A DNA stretch of 64,000 bases from Pseudomonas brassicacearum (GTDB lineage: Bacteria > Pseudomonadota > Gammaproteobacteria > Pseudomonadales > Pseudomonadaceae), in NCBI RefSeq assembly GCF_000585995.1, contig NZ_CP007410.1, forward strand, positions 6,007,001 through 6,071,000, in the 5' to 3' direction. Below, in pieces: positions 31,918 through 42,209 of the stretch. The first letter of the stretch is position 1. Every line of letters starts with the position of its first letter. The notes below the pieces were generated by a model, which was not told the DNA's origin, did not search any database, and worked only from the letters and a program-made list of their open reading frames with translations. A program made the position numbers and the translations under genes.

Positions 31918-32943
31918 TCACAGCGGCGGCAACTGCTCCATCGGCCAACGAGCCTGGACACTGATCGCCAGGCTTTCATGCTGGCCAGCCTGCAAGCGCT
32001 GACAGCCAGCAAAGGCAATCATCGCGCCGTTATCGGTACAGAACTCCGGCCTGGCGTAGTAAACGTCGCCCTTCATGTCGCCGAGCATTTTCTCCAGCGA
32101 TATTCGCAACGCCTTGTTCGCACTCACGCCGCCGGCGATCACCAGGCGCTTGAGTCCGGCCTGCTTCAGGGCGCGCTTGCACTTGATGGTCAAAGTCTCC
32201 ACCACGGCCTGCTGGAACGCCAGCGAGATGTCGCAACGGACTTGCTCACTGTCGTCCCCAGCCCTGACGCATTGCTGCCAGGTGTTCAGGGCAAAGGTTT
32301 TCAGGCCGCTGAAACTGAAATCCAGGCCTGGTCGGTCGCACATCGGACGCGGAAACACGAAACGCCCGTCAAGGCCTTGAGCTGCAAGCCGCGCGATTTC
32401 CGGCCCGCCAGGGTAATTGAGGCCCATCATTTTCGCGGTTTTGTCGAAAGCTTCGCCGGCGGCGTCGTCAAGGGTTTCGCCCAACAGCGCGTATTGGCCG
32501 ATTCCATCGACCCGAACCAACTGCGTATGACCGCCCGACACCAACAAAGCGACGAACGGAAATTGCGGTGGCTGCGGCTCCAACATCGGTGCCAGCAGGT
32601 GGCCTTCCATGTGATGCACGCCAAGGGCCGGGATGCCCCAGGCAAACGCCAGCGCCTGGGCACAAGACGCGCCTACCAGCAGCGCGCCCACCAGGCCCGG
32701 CCCGGCGGTGTAGGCGATGGCATCGATCTCGGTCGGCACACTGCCAGCTTCGGCCAGGACCTGGCGGATCAGGGGCAGCATGCGCTTGACGTGGTCGCGG
32801 GACGCAAGCTCGGGCACCACGCCACCGTAGGCGCGGTGCAGGTCGATCTGACTGAACAGCGCATCGGCCAGCAAGCCACGCTCACTGTCGTAGAGTGCAA
32901 CGCCGGTTTCGTCGCAGGAGGTTTCTAATCCCAGTACTAGCAT
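31918..32943 (-). CDS. tsaD: tRNA N6-adenosine threonylcarbamoyltransferase TsaD
   Basis: TsaD transfers threonylcarbamoyl to A37 of ANN-decoding tRNAs, with TsaB/TsaE. It has 341 residues with the ASKHA fold. It starts [14 protein letters not shown], has the metal-binding HMEGH motif ([12 protein letters not shown]) and ends with the conserved [10 protein letters not shown]. It is divergent from rpsU, with 199 bp between starts, the classical gcp/rpsU arrangement. Confidence 0.96.
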   Translation of the reverse strand: MLVLGLETSCDETGVALYDSERGLLADALFSQIDLHRAYGGVVPELASRDHVKRMLPLIRQVLAEAGSVPTEIDAIAYTAGPGLVGALLVGASCAQALAFAWGIPALGVHHMEGHLLAPMLEPQPPQFPFVALLVSGGHTQLVRVDGIGQYALLGETLDDAAGEAFDKTAKMMGLNYPGGPEIARLAAQGLDGRFVFPRPMCDRPGLDFSFSGLKTFALNTWQQCVRAGDDSEQVRCDISLAFQQAVVETLTIKCKRALKQAGLKRLVIAGGVSANKALRISLEKMLGDMKGDVYYARPEFCTDNGAMIAFAGCQRLQAGQHESLAISVQARWPMEQLPPL

Positions 32944-33142
32944 GGGTTTGCGCCTTGTAGAGGCTGAATTCGAAGGCGCGCATAATAGTCGCCGCGTTGT
33001 GCCCCGGCCAGCGGTTTTCGATCAGAGGCTTTGCATTCCGAGCGATGAGGGGTTAACATCCGCAACCCTTAAAAACCGACGTCTTCAAGTGCTCTTTTGC
33101 CACGAGGATGTTGACCCCGGTAATGAATGAAGGTAGCTCTGG

Positions 33143-33358
33143 ATGCCAGCCGTCAAAGTAAAAGAGAACGAACCCTTCGACGTAGCTCTGCGTCGTTTCA
33201 AGCGCTCCTGCGAAAAAGCCGGTGTTCTGGCTGAAGTTCGTAGCCGCGAATTCTACGAGAAGCCGACTTCTGAGCGTAAGCGTAAAGCAGCAGCCGCTGT
33301 TAAGCGTCACGCCAAGAAAGTTCAGCGCGAACAGCGCCGCGCCGTACGTCTGTACTAA
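33143..33358 (+). CDS. rpsU: 30S ribosomal protein S21
   Basis: 71-residue S21, basic, with the expected N-terminus [21 protein letters not shown] and C-terminal RRAVRLY. S21 helps the 30S subunit engage mRNA at initiation. It is the first gene of the macromolecular synthesis operon rpsU-dnaG-rpoD. A hairpin at 33388-33411 follows, so rpsU is probably transcribed in excess over dnaG. Confidence 0.97.
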
Positions 33359-33387
33359 TACACAGACGTCCGTAGCAAGCTTCTGCC

Positions 33388-33411
33388 AAGCCCGGCCCTC
33401 AAGCCGGGCTT
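33388..33411 (+). terminator. rpsU-dnaG intercistronic hairpin
   Basis: AAGCCCGGC and GCCGGGCTT form a 9-bp stem with a CCTCAA loop, 30 bp after the rpsU stop. The following T-run is poor (ATGGCATTT), so it probably acts as a partial terminator, as in the E. coli operon. Confidence 0.7.
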
Positions 33412-33840
33412 ATGGCATTTGCGGAATAACGCTTGATGCTTCACCGTCAAAGTCGCAGATGCGACCACGACAACCTGCTTCACCCACGTCAGACCTGGCT
33501 CTTTTGCCAGCGGTGCACGTCTCTTCTGACGAGCCTACCAAGGCTACTGACGAGCACACCCCTGATTCCTCTAACGACGATCAGCCCAAGGCACCTGCTT
33601 GCGTGCCCGCTTCATTGAGCTATCCGAGGCCTGACCGGCCGTTACCGGACTCAGCGCAACACATTCAAACAGTCGAATACTGATAGTTATTAACGTCAGT
33701 GGATTATCGGCAGATACACTTCCCGACAGCGATAATGCAGACGACCCGGTCGAGCCACCGATTCAGCGTGCCTCAAACCCAGACCCGGTTACGCCTGCCG
33801 ATTTCGGGTCCATATTTCGCGCAGTGATGATGAGAACGCC
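33412..33840. other. rpsU-dnaG spacer without recognised gene
   Basis: 429 bp (482 bp from the rpsU stop). Some Pseudomonas species carry a GatB/YqeY-domain gene here; I find no YqeY-like frame on either strand. One frame stays open from within rpsU to 33683 and encodes an acidic Ser/Asp/Pro-rich stretch, but it lacks a start with a ribosome binding site. The region may carry an internal dnaG-rpoD promoter. Confidence 0.5.
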
Positions 33841-35799
33841 ATGGCCGGGCTGATTCCCCAGAGCTTTATTGACGACCTCCTGAACCGCACCGACATCGTC
33901 GACGTGGTCAGCTCTCGCCTGCAAATGAAGAAAGCGGGCAAGAACTACACGGCCTGCTGTCCGTTTCACAAAGAAAAAACCCCCTCCTTCAGCGTCAGCC
34001 CCGACAAGCAGTTCTACTACTGCTTCGGCTGCGGCGCTGGCGGTAACGCCCTCGGCTTCATCATGGACCACGACAACCTGGACTTCCCCCAGGCCGTCGA
34101 AGAACTGGCCAAAGCCGCCGGCATGGAAATTCCCCGCGAGGAGAGCGGTCGACAGCACAAACCGCGTCAACCGACCGACTCGCCGCTCTATCCGCTGTTG
34201 ACTGCGGCCGCCGATTTTTATCGCCAAGCCCTCAAAAGCCATCCGTCACGCAAGGCGGCGGTCGATTACCTCAAGGGTCGCGGCCTGACCGGCGAAATCG
34301 CCCGGGACTTTGGACTCGGCTTCGCTCCGCCCGGCTGGGACAATCTCTATAGGCACCTGAGCAGTGACACGCTGCAGCAACGCGCCATGATCGATGCTGG
34401 CCTGCTGATCGAGAATGCCGAAACCGGCAAGCGCTACGACCGCTTTCGTGACCGGGTGATGTTCCCGATCCGCGACTCGCGCGGGCGGATCATTGCTTTC
34501 GGTGGCCGAGTGCTGGGCGACGACAAGCCCAAATACCTGAACTCCCCGGAAACCCCGGTTTTCCATAAGGGCCAGGAGCTCTACGGCCTGTACGAAGCAC
34601 GCAAGAACAACCGCAACCTCGACGAGATCATTGTCGTCGAAGGCTACATGGACGTGATTGCCCTGGCGCAGCAAGGCTTGCGCAATGCCGTCGCAACCCT
34701 GGGCACGGCCACCAGCGAAGAGCACATGAAACGCCTGTTTCGCGTCGTGCCCAACGTATTGTTTTGCTTCGACGGCGACCAGGCCGGTCGCAACGCCGCC
34801 TGGCGCGCACTGGAAGCCACCTTGCCGTGCCTGCAGGACGGCCGTCGGGCACGCTTTCTATTCCTGCCCGAGGGCGAGGACCCGGACACCCTGGTGCGCT
34901 CCGAAGGCACCGATGCGTTCCGTGCGCGAATCAACCAGCACGCGCAACCATTGGCCGATTATTTTTTCCAGCAATTGACCGAAGAGGCCGACCCACGCTC
35001 TCTCGAGGGCAAGGCGCATATGGCCACCCTCGCGGCACCGCTGATCGACAAGGTGCCCGGCGCCAATCTGCGCACACTGATGCGCCAGCGCCTGACCGAA
35101 ATCACCGGCCTCAACAGCGAAGCGGTCAATCAGCTGGTCCATAGCGCCCCCCAGGAAGCGCCACCGGCTTATGACCCGGGCATCGATTACGACGCGATGC
35201 CGGACTTCGCCGACTATCATCAACCTCAGCAGGATTACGCGCCGCAACAGGAATGGACACCGAAAAAACCCGGTAGCGGCGGCAAGAAATGGGACAAAAA
35301 ACCCTGGGACAAGAATGGCAAGCGCGGCGATCGCGACGCGCCACGTGCCCCGCGCGTGCCGGCCGCCGTCGAACCACCGACACTGGCCGCTCTGCGCACC
35401 TTGCTGCACCACCCGCAGCTGGCTGAGAAAGTCGAGGACGCAGGACACTTCGCCGCCGAGGACCACAGCAATACGCAATTGCTGGTCGCACTCCTTGAAG
35501 CCGTGCAGAAGAACCCCAAGCTAAACTCTTTCCAGTTGATTGCACGGTGGCACGGCACTGAGCAGGGACGCCTGTTGAAGGCCCTGGCCGAGAAGGAATG
35601 GCTGATTAAAGGAGACAACCTTGAACAACAGTTTTTCGACACCATTACTAGCTTGTCCGCCCGCCAACGCGAGCGAAATCTGGAACAACTTCTGCGAAAA
35701 GCTCGCCAGAGCGAGTTGACCAGCGAAGAGAAAAACCAATTGCGCGACTTACTCAGCCGCAATGTTTGCGCATCAAACCCGACCTCAACTGGCGCGTGA
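33841..35799 (+). CDS. dnaG: DNA primase
   Basis: DnaG synthesises RNA primers at the replication fork. It has 652 residues. The N-terminal CHC2 zinc finger has Cys40, His43, Cys61 and Cys64. The central TOPRIM catalytic core has VVEGYMDVIAL and CFDGDQAGRNA. A linker rich in Gln, Lys and Pro (~435-510) separates it from the C-terminal DnaB-binding helical domain. The start is ATG 33841. The gene lies in the conserved rpsU-dnaG-rpoD operon. Confidence 0.97.
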   Translation: MAGLIPQSFIDDLLNRTDIVDVVSSRLQMKKAGKNYTACCPFHKEKTPSFSVSPDKQFYYCFGCGAGGNALGFIMDHDNLDFPQAVEELAKAAGMEIPREESGRQHKPRQPTDSPLYPLLTAAADFYRQALKSHPSRKAAVDYLKGRGLTGEIARDFGLGFAPPGWDNLYRHLSSDTLQQRAMIDAGLLIENAETGKRYDRFRDRVMFPIRDSRGRIIAFGGRVLGDDKPKYLNSPETPVFHKGQELYGLYEARKNNRNLDEIIVVEGYMDVIALAQQGLRNAVATLGTATSEEHMKRLFRVVPNVLFCFDGDQAGRNAAWRALEATLPCLQDGRRARFLFLPEGEDPDTLVRSEGTDAFRARINQHAQPLADYFFQQLTEEADPRSLEGKAHMATLAAPLIDKVPGANLRTLMRQRLTEITGLNSEAVNQLVHSAPQEAPPAYDPGIDYDAMPDFADYHQPQQDYAPQQEWTPKKPGSGGKKWDKKPWDKNGKRGDRDAPRAPRVPAAVEPPTLAALRTLLHHPQLAEKVEDAGHFAAEDHSNTQLLVALLEAVQKNPKLNSFQLIARWHGTEQGRLLKALAEKEWLIKGDNLEQQFFDTITSLSARQRERNLEQLLRKARQSELTSEEKNQLRDLLSRNVCASNPTSTGA

Positions 35800-35813
35800 G
35801 GTCACAGCTCAGG

Positions 35814-35819
35814 TATAAT
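35814..35819 (+). promoter_or_regulatory. consensus -10 box between dnaG and rpoD
   Basis: TATAAT lies 48 bp before the rpoD start. The hexamer 17 bp upstream does not resemble TTGACA, so an activator or another sigma factor may assist. rpoD commonly has its own internal promoter in this operon. Confidence 0.4.
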
Positions 35820-35866
35820 CCTCGGCTTGTTTTTTGCCCGCCAAGACCTTCAGTGGATAGGGTGTT

Positions 35867-37714
<1,848 letters not shown>

Positions 37715-37720
37715 CCTTCA

Positions 37721-37748
37721 AACCCCCGGCCCTGCCGGGGGTTTTGTT
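37721..37748 (+). terminator. rpoD Rho-independent terminator
   Basis: AACCCCCGGC and GCCGGGGGTT form a 10-bp stem with a CCT loop, followed by TTGTT, starting 7 bp after the rpoD stop. Confidence 0.9.
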
Positions 37749-37837
37749 ATGTGCAGATAAAATCCCCCAGCTGTGTCCCCCCACCCTATTGCCCGTCTAC
37801 ACTCGAAACATCCTTTCCAAGCCATGACGAGACACTG

Positions 37838-40800
37838 ATGCCCAGACTGACGGCCGCGCTTTTGCTGTCCTTGATCACCTGGACCGCAACAGCTGGCGCG
37901 TTGACGCTTACCGACGAAGAGCTCCGCTGGCTCAAGGACCACCCCGACCTGCGCCTGGGTGTCGATGCTTCATGGCCGCCGTTTGAATTTCGCGACGACC
38001 AAGGCCGCTATCAAGGCCTGGCCGCCGATTACGTCGATATCATCCGTGAGCGGTTGGCCGTCAGGCTCACACCCATCGAGCCGGCCAGCTGGACCGCCGT
38101 GCTGGAACAGGTCGCACAGGGCGAGATCGACCTTTTGCCAGGCATCATGTCCACCCCTGAACGGCAGAATTACCTGGCATTTACCCGGCCCTATCTCGAC
38201 TTCCCAATCGTCATCCTGGCCCATCGCGGCGGCGCCCAACCTCACAACCTTAAAGAGCTGTACGGACTGAAAATCGCCGTGGTGGAGAACTACGCACCCC
38301 ACGAGCTGCTGCGCAACCACCATCCCGACCTGAACCTGGTGGCGCTGCCCAATGTCAGCTCAGCCCTGCAGGCGCTGGCAACCGATGAAGTAGACGCAGT
38401 GGTGGGCGACCTGGCTTCCAGTGTCTGGAGCCTGCGCCAACTCAAGCTCGAGGGGCTTTATGTCAGCGGTGAAACGCCTTATCGCTATCAACTGGCAATG
38501 GCCGTCCCTCGAGACAACAAGATATTGGTGAGCATCCTGGACAAGGTCCTGGCGGACATGACCCCGGCCGAGATCGACGAGATCCAGCAGAAGTGGGTCG
38601 GCAATGTGCACGATTACCGCCAGCTCTGGTCCGACTTGCTGCTTTATGGCCTGCCTGCGCTGCTCCTCTTGATCGGCATCCTGGCCGTGGTCATTCGCAT
38701 CAACCGCCGGCTCAGCTCGGAGATCGCCCGACGGGTCGAACTGGAGCAGGAACTGCGCAGCAGCGAATACCATTACCGTGGATTGGTGGAAAGTCTCTCG
38801 GCGATTGCCTGGGAAGCCAGGGTCAGTGATTTCACCTACAGCTACGTATCACCGCACGCCGAAGACCTCTTGGGCTACCCCCTCGCCCACTGGCTGATCC
38901 CGGGCTTCTGGCGCAACATTATTCACCCAGCCGACCTGATCCGCGCCCAGACCTATTGCGATCATGAAGTGCTGGCGGGCCGCGACCACTGCATCGATTA
39001 CCGCGTGATCACGGCCGACGGCCGGTGCCTCTGGGTACGCGACATCGTCAGCCTGATCGAGCACGGCCACGAACCGGTGATGCGCGGGCTGATGATCGAC
39101 ATCAGCGAAGCCAAACGCACCGAGGAGGCATTGCGCCTATCGGAGCAGAAGTTTGCCTCGGTGTTCCGCCAATGCCCGGACATCCTAGTGATCGCACGCC
39201 TGATGGACGGCTGCCTGCTGGAGGTCAACAAGGCCTTCGAAGAGAAAATCGGCCTGAGTGCCGCAGAAGCAGTGGGTCGCAACGCAACCGAACTGAATAT
39301 CTGGGGCATTCAGGGCGTTGGTCCGAGCCTGTTGCAGCGTTTGCAGGCCGGCAGTATTCGCAATCTGGAAATGCCCTTCCGCCGCAGCAACGGCCAGGTG
39401 TTCACAGGGCTGATCTCCGCCGAACCTTTCGACCTCGACACGACGCCAGCCCTGGTCGTGGTAGTGCGGGACATCAGCCAGCTCAAGGAAACCCAGCAGC
39501 AATTGCAGACGTCCGAAGAGAAGTTCGCCAAGGCTTTCCACGCCTCACCTGACGGTTTGCTGCTGTCCCGGCAAAGCGACGGCCTGCTGATTGAAGTCAA
39601 CGAAGGTTTCAGTCGCATTACTGGTTTCAACAGTGCCCTGTCGGTAGACCGCTCGACCCTGGACTTGGGCATCTGGGTCAATCTCAACGAGCGCAAACAG
39701 ATGCTCGACCTGCTGAAACGGGATGGGTTTGTCAGGGATTTCAGCTGCCATATTCGCCGCAACGACGGGCAGATCCGGCTCTGCGAAGTGTCCAGCCGAC
39801 CGCTACCCATCGGCAACGAAGACTGCATGCTGACCATCGCCCGGGACATCACTGAACGCCATCTGATGCAGGAAAAACTGCAACAGGCCGCCACTGTGTT
39901 CGAAAGCACCGCCGAAGGCGTGCTGATCACCGATACGCAGCAGCACATCAGCGCTGTGAACCGAGCCTTCACTGAAATCACCGGCTACAGCGAAACCGAA
40001 GCCTTGGGCCATACGCCTCGTTTGTTGGCTTCCGGCCTGCACGACAGCGCGTTTTACGCCGCGATGTGGCACCAACTGACAGCGGAGGGGCACTGGCAGG
40101 GAGAGATTTCCAATCGACGCAAGAACGGCGAGCTGTACCCCAGCTGGCTGACCATCAGCGCGGTGCGTAATCGGGATCAACAAATCACCCATTTCGTCGC
40201 GGTCTTCGCCGACATCTCCAGCCTCAAACACGCCCAGGCCCGGCTCGACTACCAGGCTCACCACGATCCGCTGACCGGCTTGCCGAATCGAACACTGTTC
40301 GAAAGCCGTTTGCTCACAGCCCTGAACAGCCAGCAGGAAAACGGCGGCCAAGGGGCAGTGCTGTTCCTGGACCTGGACCGTTTCAAGCACATCAATGACA
40401 GTCTCGGGCATCCGGTCGGCGACCTGTTGCTCAAAGGCATCGCCGTGCGCCTGCGCGAGCAGTTGCGCGACATCGACACCGTGGCGCGCCTCGGGGGCGA
40501 CGAGTTCATCATCCTGCTGCCGGGCCTGCAGCAGCCCAGCGATGCCGAGCACATTGCCCAGAAGCTGTTGAACGGCTTTGCCGCGCCGTTCCAGGCCGGC
40601 GAGCACGAGTTCTTCATCAGCGCCAGCATCGGCACTAGCCTCTACCCACAGGATGGCTGCGACGTCGCCACGCTGGTCAAGAATGCCGACGCGGCGATGT
40701 ACCGCTCCAAGGCCAAGGGGCGTAACCGGGTGGAAAGCTACACCCGCGACCTCACCGCCCAGGCCAGCGAGCGCGTGGCCTTGGAACACGAGCTGCGGCG

Positions 40801-41581
40801 GGCGATTGAACGCAACGAGTTGTCACTGTCCTTCCAGCCCAAAATCAGCCTCGCCGACAACCGGCTAGTGGGTGCCGAGGCGCTGATTCGCTGGACTCAC
40901 CCAACGTTTGGGGACGTGCCGCCGGAACACTTCATCCCGCTGGCGGAAGAAAACGGCATGATCCTGCAAATCGGCGACTGGGTACTGGAGCGCGCCTGCC
41001 GGCAACTGTGCGAATGGAACGACATCTACCACAGTCTCGGCCCGCTGTCGGTCAACCTGGCCGGCGCGCAATTGCGCCAACCCAACCTGCTGGGGCGTAT
41101 CGAACAACTGCTGCGTGAGCACGGTCTCAAACCCGGCTTATTGCAACTGGAAATTACCGAAAACTTCATCATGAGCCAGGCAGAAGAAGCCCTGACGGTG
41201 CTACATCAACTGAAAAAACTCGGCGTGCAGTTGGCCATCGATGACTTCGGTACCGGTTACTCATCCCTGAGCTACCTCAAGCGCCTGCCGCTGGACATCC
41301 TCAAGATCGACCAGTCTTTCGTCCGCGGCCTACCCGATGACCCCCACGATGCGGCCATCGTACGGGCAATCATCGCCCTGGGCCGCAGCATGCAATTCAC
41401 CATCATCGCCGAGGGCGTCGAAACCCTGGCCCAACAACAATTCCTGGCCGAAGAAGGTTGCGAACAGATCCAGGGCTACATCGTCAGCCTGCCCTTGGGC
41501 GCGGATGAGTTTGCCGCCACGTTTCTGCGTATGGCTGTATCGGATTTTTCGGATAGCACAGCCGAGAAACCGTCGCTATAA
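37838..41581 (+). CDS. rmcA: RmcA-like c-di-GMP regulator (SBP_bac_3, PAS x4, GGDEF, EAL)
   Basis: 1247 residues from ATG 37838 (MPRLTAALLLSLITWTATAGA, a signal peptide). Order: periplasmic type-3 solute-binding domain (~25-255), TM helix (LLLYGLPALLLLIGILAVVI, ~265-285), about four PAS domains (~300-800), GGDEF and EAL. The GGDEF site is intact (RLGGDEFIIL) with an inhibitory RxxD (RDID) five residues upstream. The EAL site is intact (GAEALIRW, DDFGTGYSSL), so phosphodiesterase activity is likely. Length, architecture and position after rpoD match P. aeruginosa PA0575/RmcA, which links redox state to c-di-GMP and biofilm. The last codons contain the promoter of the following tRNA. Confidence 0.88.
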   Translation: MPRLTAALLLSLITWTATAGALTLTDEELRWLKDHPDLRLGVDASWPPFEFRDDQGRYQGLAADYVDIIRERLAVRLTPIEPASWTAVLEQVAQGEIDLLPGIMSTPERQNYLAFTRPYLDFPIVILAHRGGAQPHNLKELYGLKIAVVENYAPHELLRNHHPDLNLVALPNVSSALQALATDEVDAVVGDLASSVWSLRQLKLEGLYVSGETPYRYQLAMAVPRDNKILVSILDKVLADMTPAEIDEIQQKWVGNVHDYRQLWSDLLLYGLPALLLLIGILAVVIRINRRLSSEIARRVELEQELRSSEYHYRGLVESLSAIAWEARVSDFTYSYVSPHAEDLLGYPLAHWLIPGFWRNIIHPADLIRAQTYCDHEVLAGRDHCIDYRVITADGRCLWVRDIVSLIEHGHEPVMRGLMIDISEAKRTEEALRLSEQKFASVFRQCPDILVIARLMDGCLLEVNKAFEEKIGLSAAEAVGRNATELNIWGIQGVGPSLLQRLQAGSIRNLEMPFRRSNGQVFTGLISAEPFDLDTTPALVVVVRDISQLKETQQQLQTSEEKFAKAFHASPDGLLLSRQSDGLLIEVNEGFSRITGFNSALSVDRSTLDLGIWVNLNERKQMLDLLKRDGFVRDFSCHIRRNDGQIRLCEVSSRPLPIGNEDCMLTIARDITERHLMQEKLQQAATVFESTAEGVLITDTQQHISAVNRAFTEITGYSETEALGHTPRLLASGLHDSAFYAAMWHQLTAEGHWQGEISNRRKNGELYPSWLTISAVRNRDQQITHFVAVFADISSLKHAQARLDYQAHHDPLTGLPNRTLFESRLLTALNSQQENGGQGAVLFLDLDRFKHINDSLGHPVGDLLLKGIAVRLREQLRDIDTVARLGGDEFIILLPGLQQPSDAEHIAQKLLNGFAAPFQAGEHEFFISASIGTSLYPQDGCDVATLVKNADAAMYRSKAKGRNRVESYTRDLTAQASERVALEHELRRAIERNELSLSFQPKISLADNRLVGAEALIRWTHPTFGDVPPEHFIPLAEENGMILQIGDWVLERACRQLCEWNDIYHSLGPLSVNLAGAQLRQPNLLGRIEQLLREHGLKPGLLQLEITENFIMSQAEEALTVLHQLKKLGVQLAIDDFGTGYSSLSYLKRLPLDILKIDQSFVRGLPDDPHDAAIVRAIIALGRSMQFTIIAEGVETLAQQQFLAEEGCEQIQGYIVSLPLGADEFAATFLRMAVSDFSDSTAEKPSL

Positions 41582-41582
41582 T
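41577..41582 (+). promoter_or_regulatory. tRNA promoter -10 box
   Basis: TATAAT overlaps the last codons of rmcA, 14 bp before the tRNA. The GC-rich discriminator CCGCGG that follows is typical of stringently controlled stable RNA genes. No good -35 hexamer is visible at 17 bp. Confidence 0.6.
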
Positions 41583-41596
41583 CCGCGGCCTACTGA

Positions 41597-41673
41597 GGGC
41601 CTATAGCTCAGTTGGTTAGAGCAGAGGACTCATAATCCTTTGGTCCACGGTTCGAGTCCGTGTGGGCCCACCA
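41597..41673 (+). tRNA. tRNA, anticodon CAT: probable tRNA-Ile2 (lysidine type), else elongator tRNA-Met
   Basis: 77-nt complete cloverleaf with encoded CCA. The acceptor stem GGGCCTA pairs with TGGGCCC, the D-arm is AGCTCAGTTGGTTAGAGC, the anticodon loop is CTCATAA (anticodon CAT) and the T-arm contains TTCGAGT. Acceptor pairs C4-G69 and C5-G68 are the determinants described for TilS recognition of tRNA-Ile2 in E. coli, whereas E. coli elongator tRNA-Met has T4 and A5. It would therefore read AUA after lysidine modification. Automated tools may call it Met. Confidence 0.93.
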
Positions 41674-41678
41674 ACTCC

Positions 41679-41703
41679 AAAGCCGCGCATTGCGCGGCTT
41701 TCG
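41679..41703 (+). terminator. tRNA terminator hairpin
   Basis: AAAGCCGCGC and GCGCGGCTTT form a 10-bp stem with an ATT loop just after the tRNA CCA, followed by TCG. It is a normal stable-RNA terminator. Confidence 0.85.
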
Positions 41704-41775
41704 TCGTTTCCAGCGTCTGAAAACTCGCATCGGGAAACCCTGAAAAATGGTGTACCGTCCAAGATTCGTCCAATT

Positions 41776-42090
41776 TCATTTTTGGGCTGTCGCTTTCCCG
41801 GTCACTTTTTTCTCATAGATTCCCAGCGGATTCAGCGTAACGACCTCCGCCATATGCCCAGGCCTGAAGTGGAGCGTACTTCTGAGTCATGGCCAAGGTG
41901 GCATGGGTGTGCTTTTCCTGACCTATGACCACGCCAGTTCCCATTGAACAGGACCAGGCGCACAGGCACTCCTGCCCCCGAATCGACTTCAAAAGCTCGC
42001 CGTTGTTTGACCGCGAGAGCAACTTCGACAAACTGGCCGCCCCCATTTCTTGTTCCTGGCCTCACCTGAAGTAATACTCTGCGCAAGTAA
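41776..42090 (-). pseudogene. decayed tyrosine-recombinase (integrase) remnant
   Basis: On the minus strand one frame gives KHTHATLAMTQKYAPLQ, the end of a phage-type integrase (H-TTLAMT-RYAHL pattern, containing the Tyr). After a single-base insertion near 41860 another frame continues PGHMAEVVTLNPLGIYEKKV and stops at 41776. Upstream (to ~42090), fragments in two frames (LAVKQRRAF, VPVRLVLFNGNW) resemble the region before the catalytic core. The conserved HDLRHT-type segment is missing, so an internal deletion occurred. The remnant is non-functional. Its place next to a tRNA suggests a lost genomic island. The 5' boundary is approximate. Nothing else is recognised between 41704 and 42209. 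Confidence 0.72.
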
Positions 42091-42209
42091 CGACGGGCTG
42101 GGCCCTACGTCCAAGCCGTTCAACCTCATCAAGCGAGACAGCAATCATCGCCAGCCCCAGCCTCCCCCGTTTATTTCTCGAACTGTTCTGGCAACTCGGC
42201 ATCCTGCTG

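Noticed and set aside
33222..33683. 153-codon frame overlapping rpsU and the spacer
   Set aside because: No ribosome binding site, starts inside rpsU in another frame and crosses the rpsU hairpin; kept only as a remark on the spacer.
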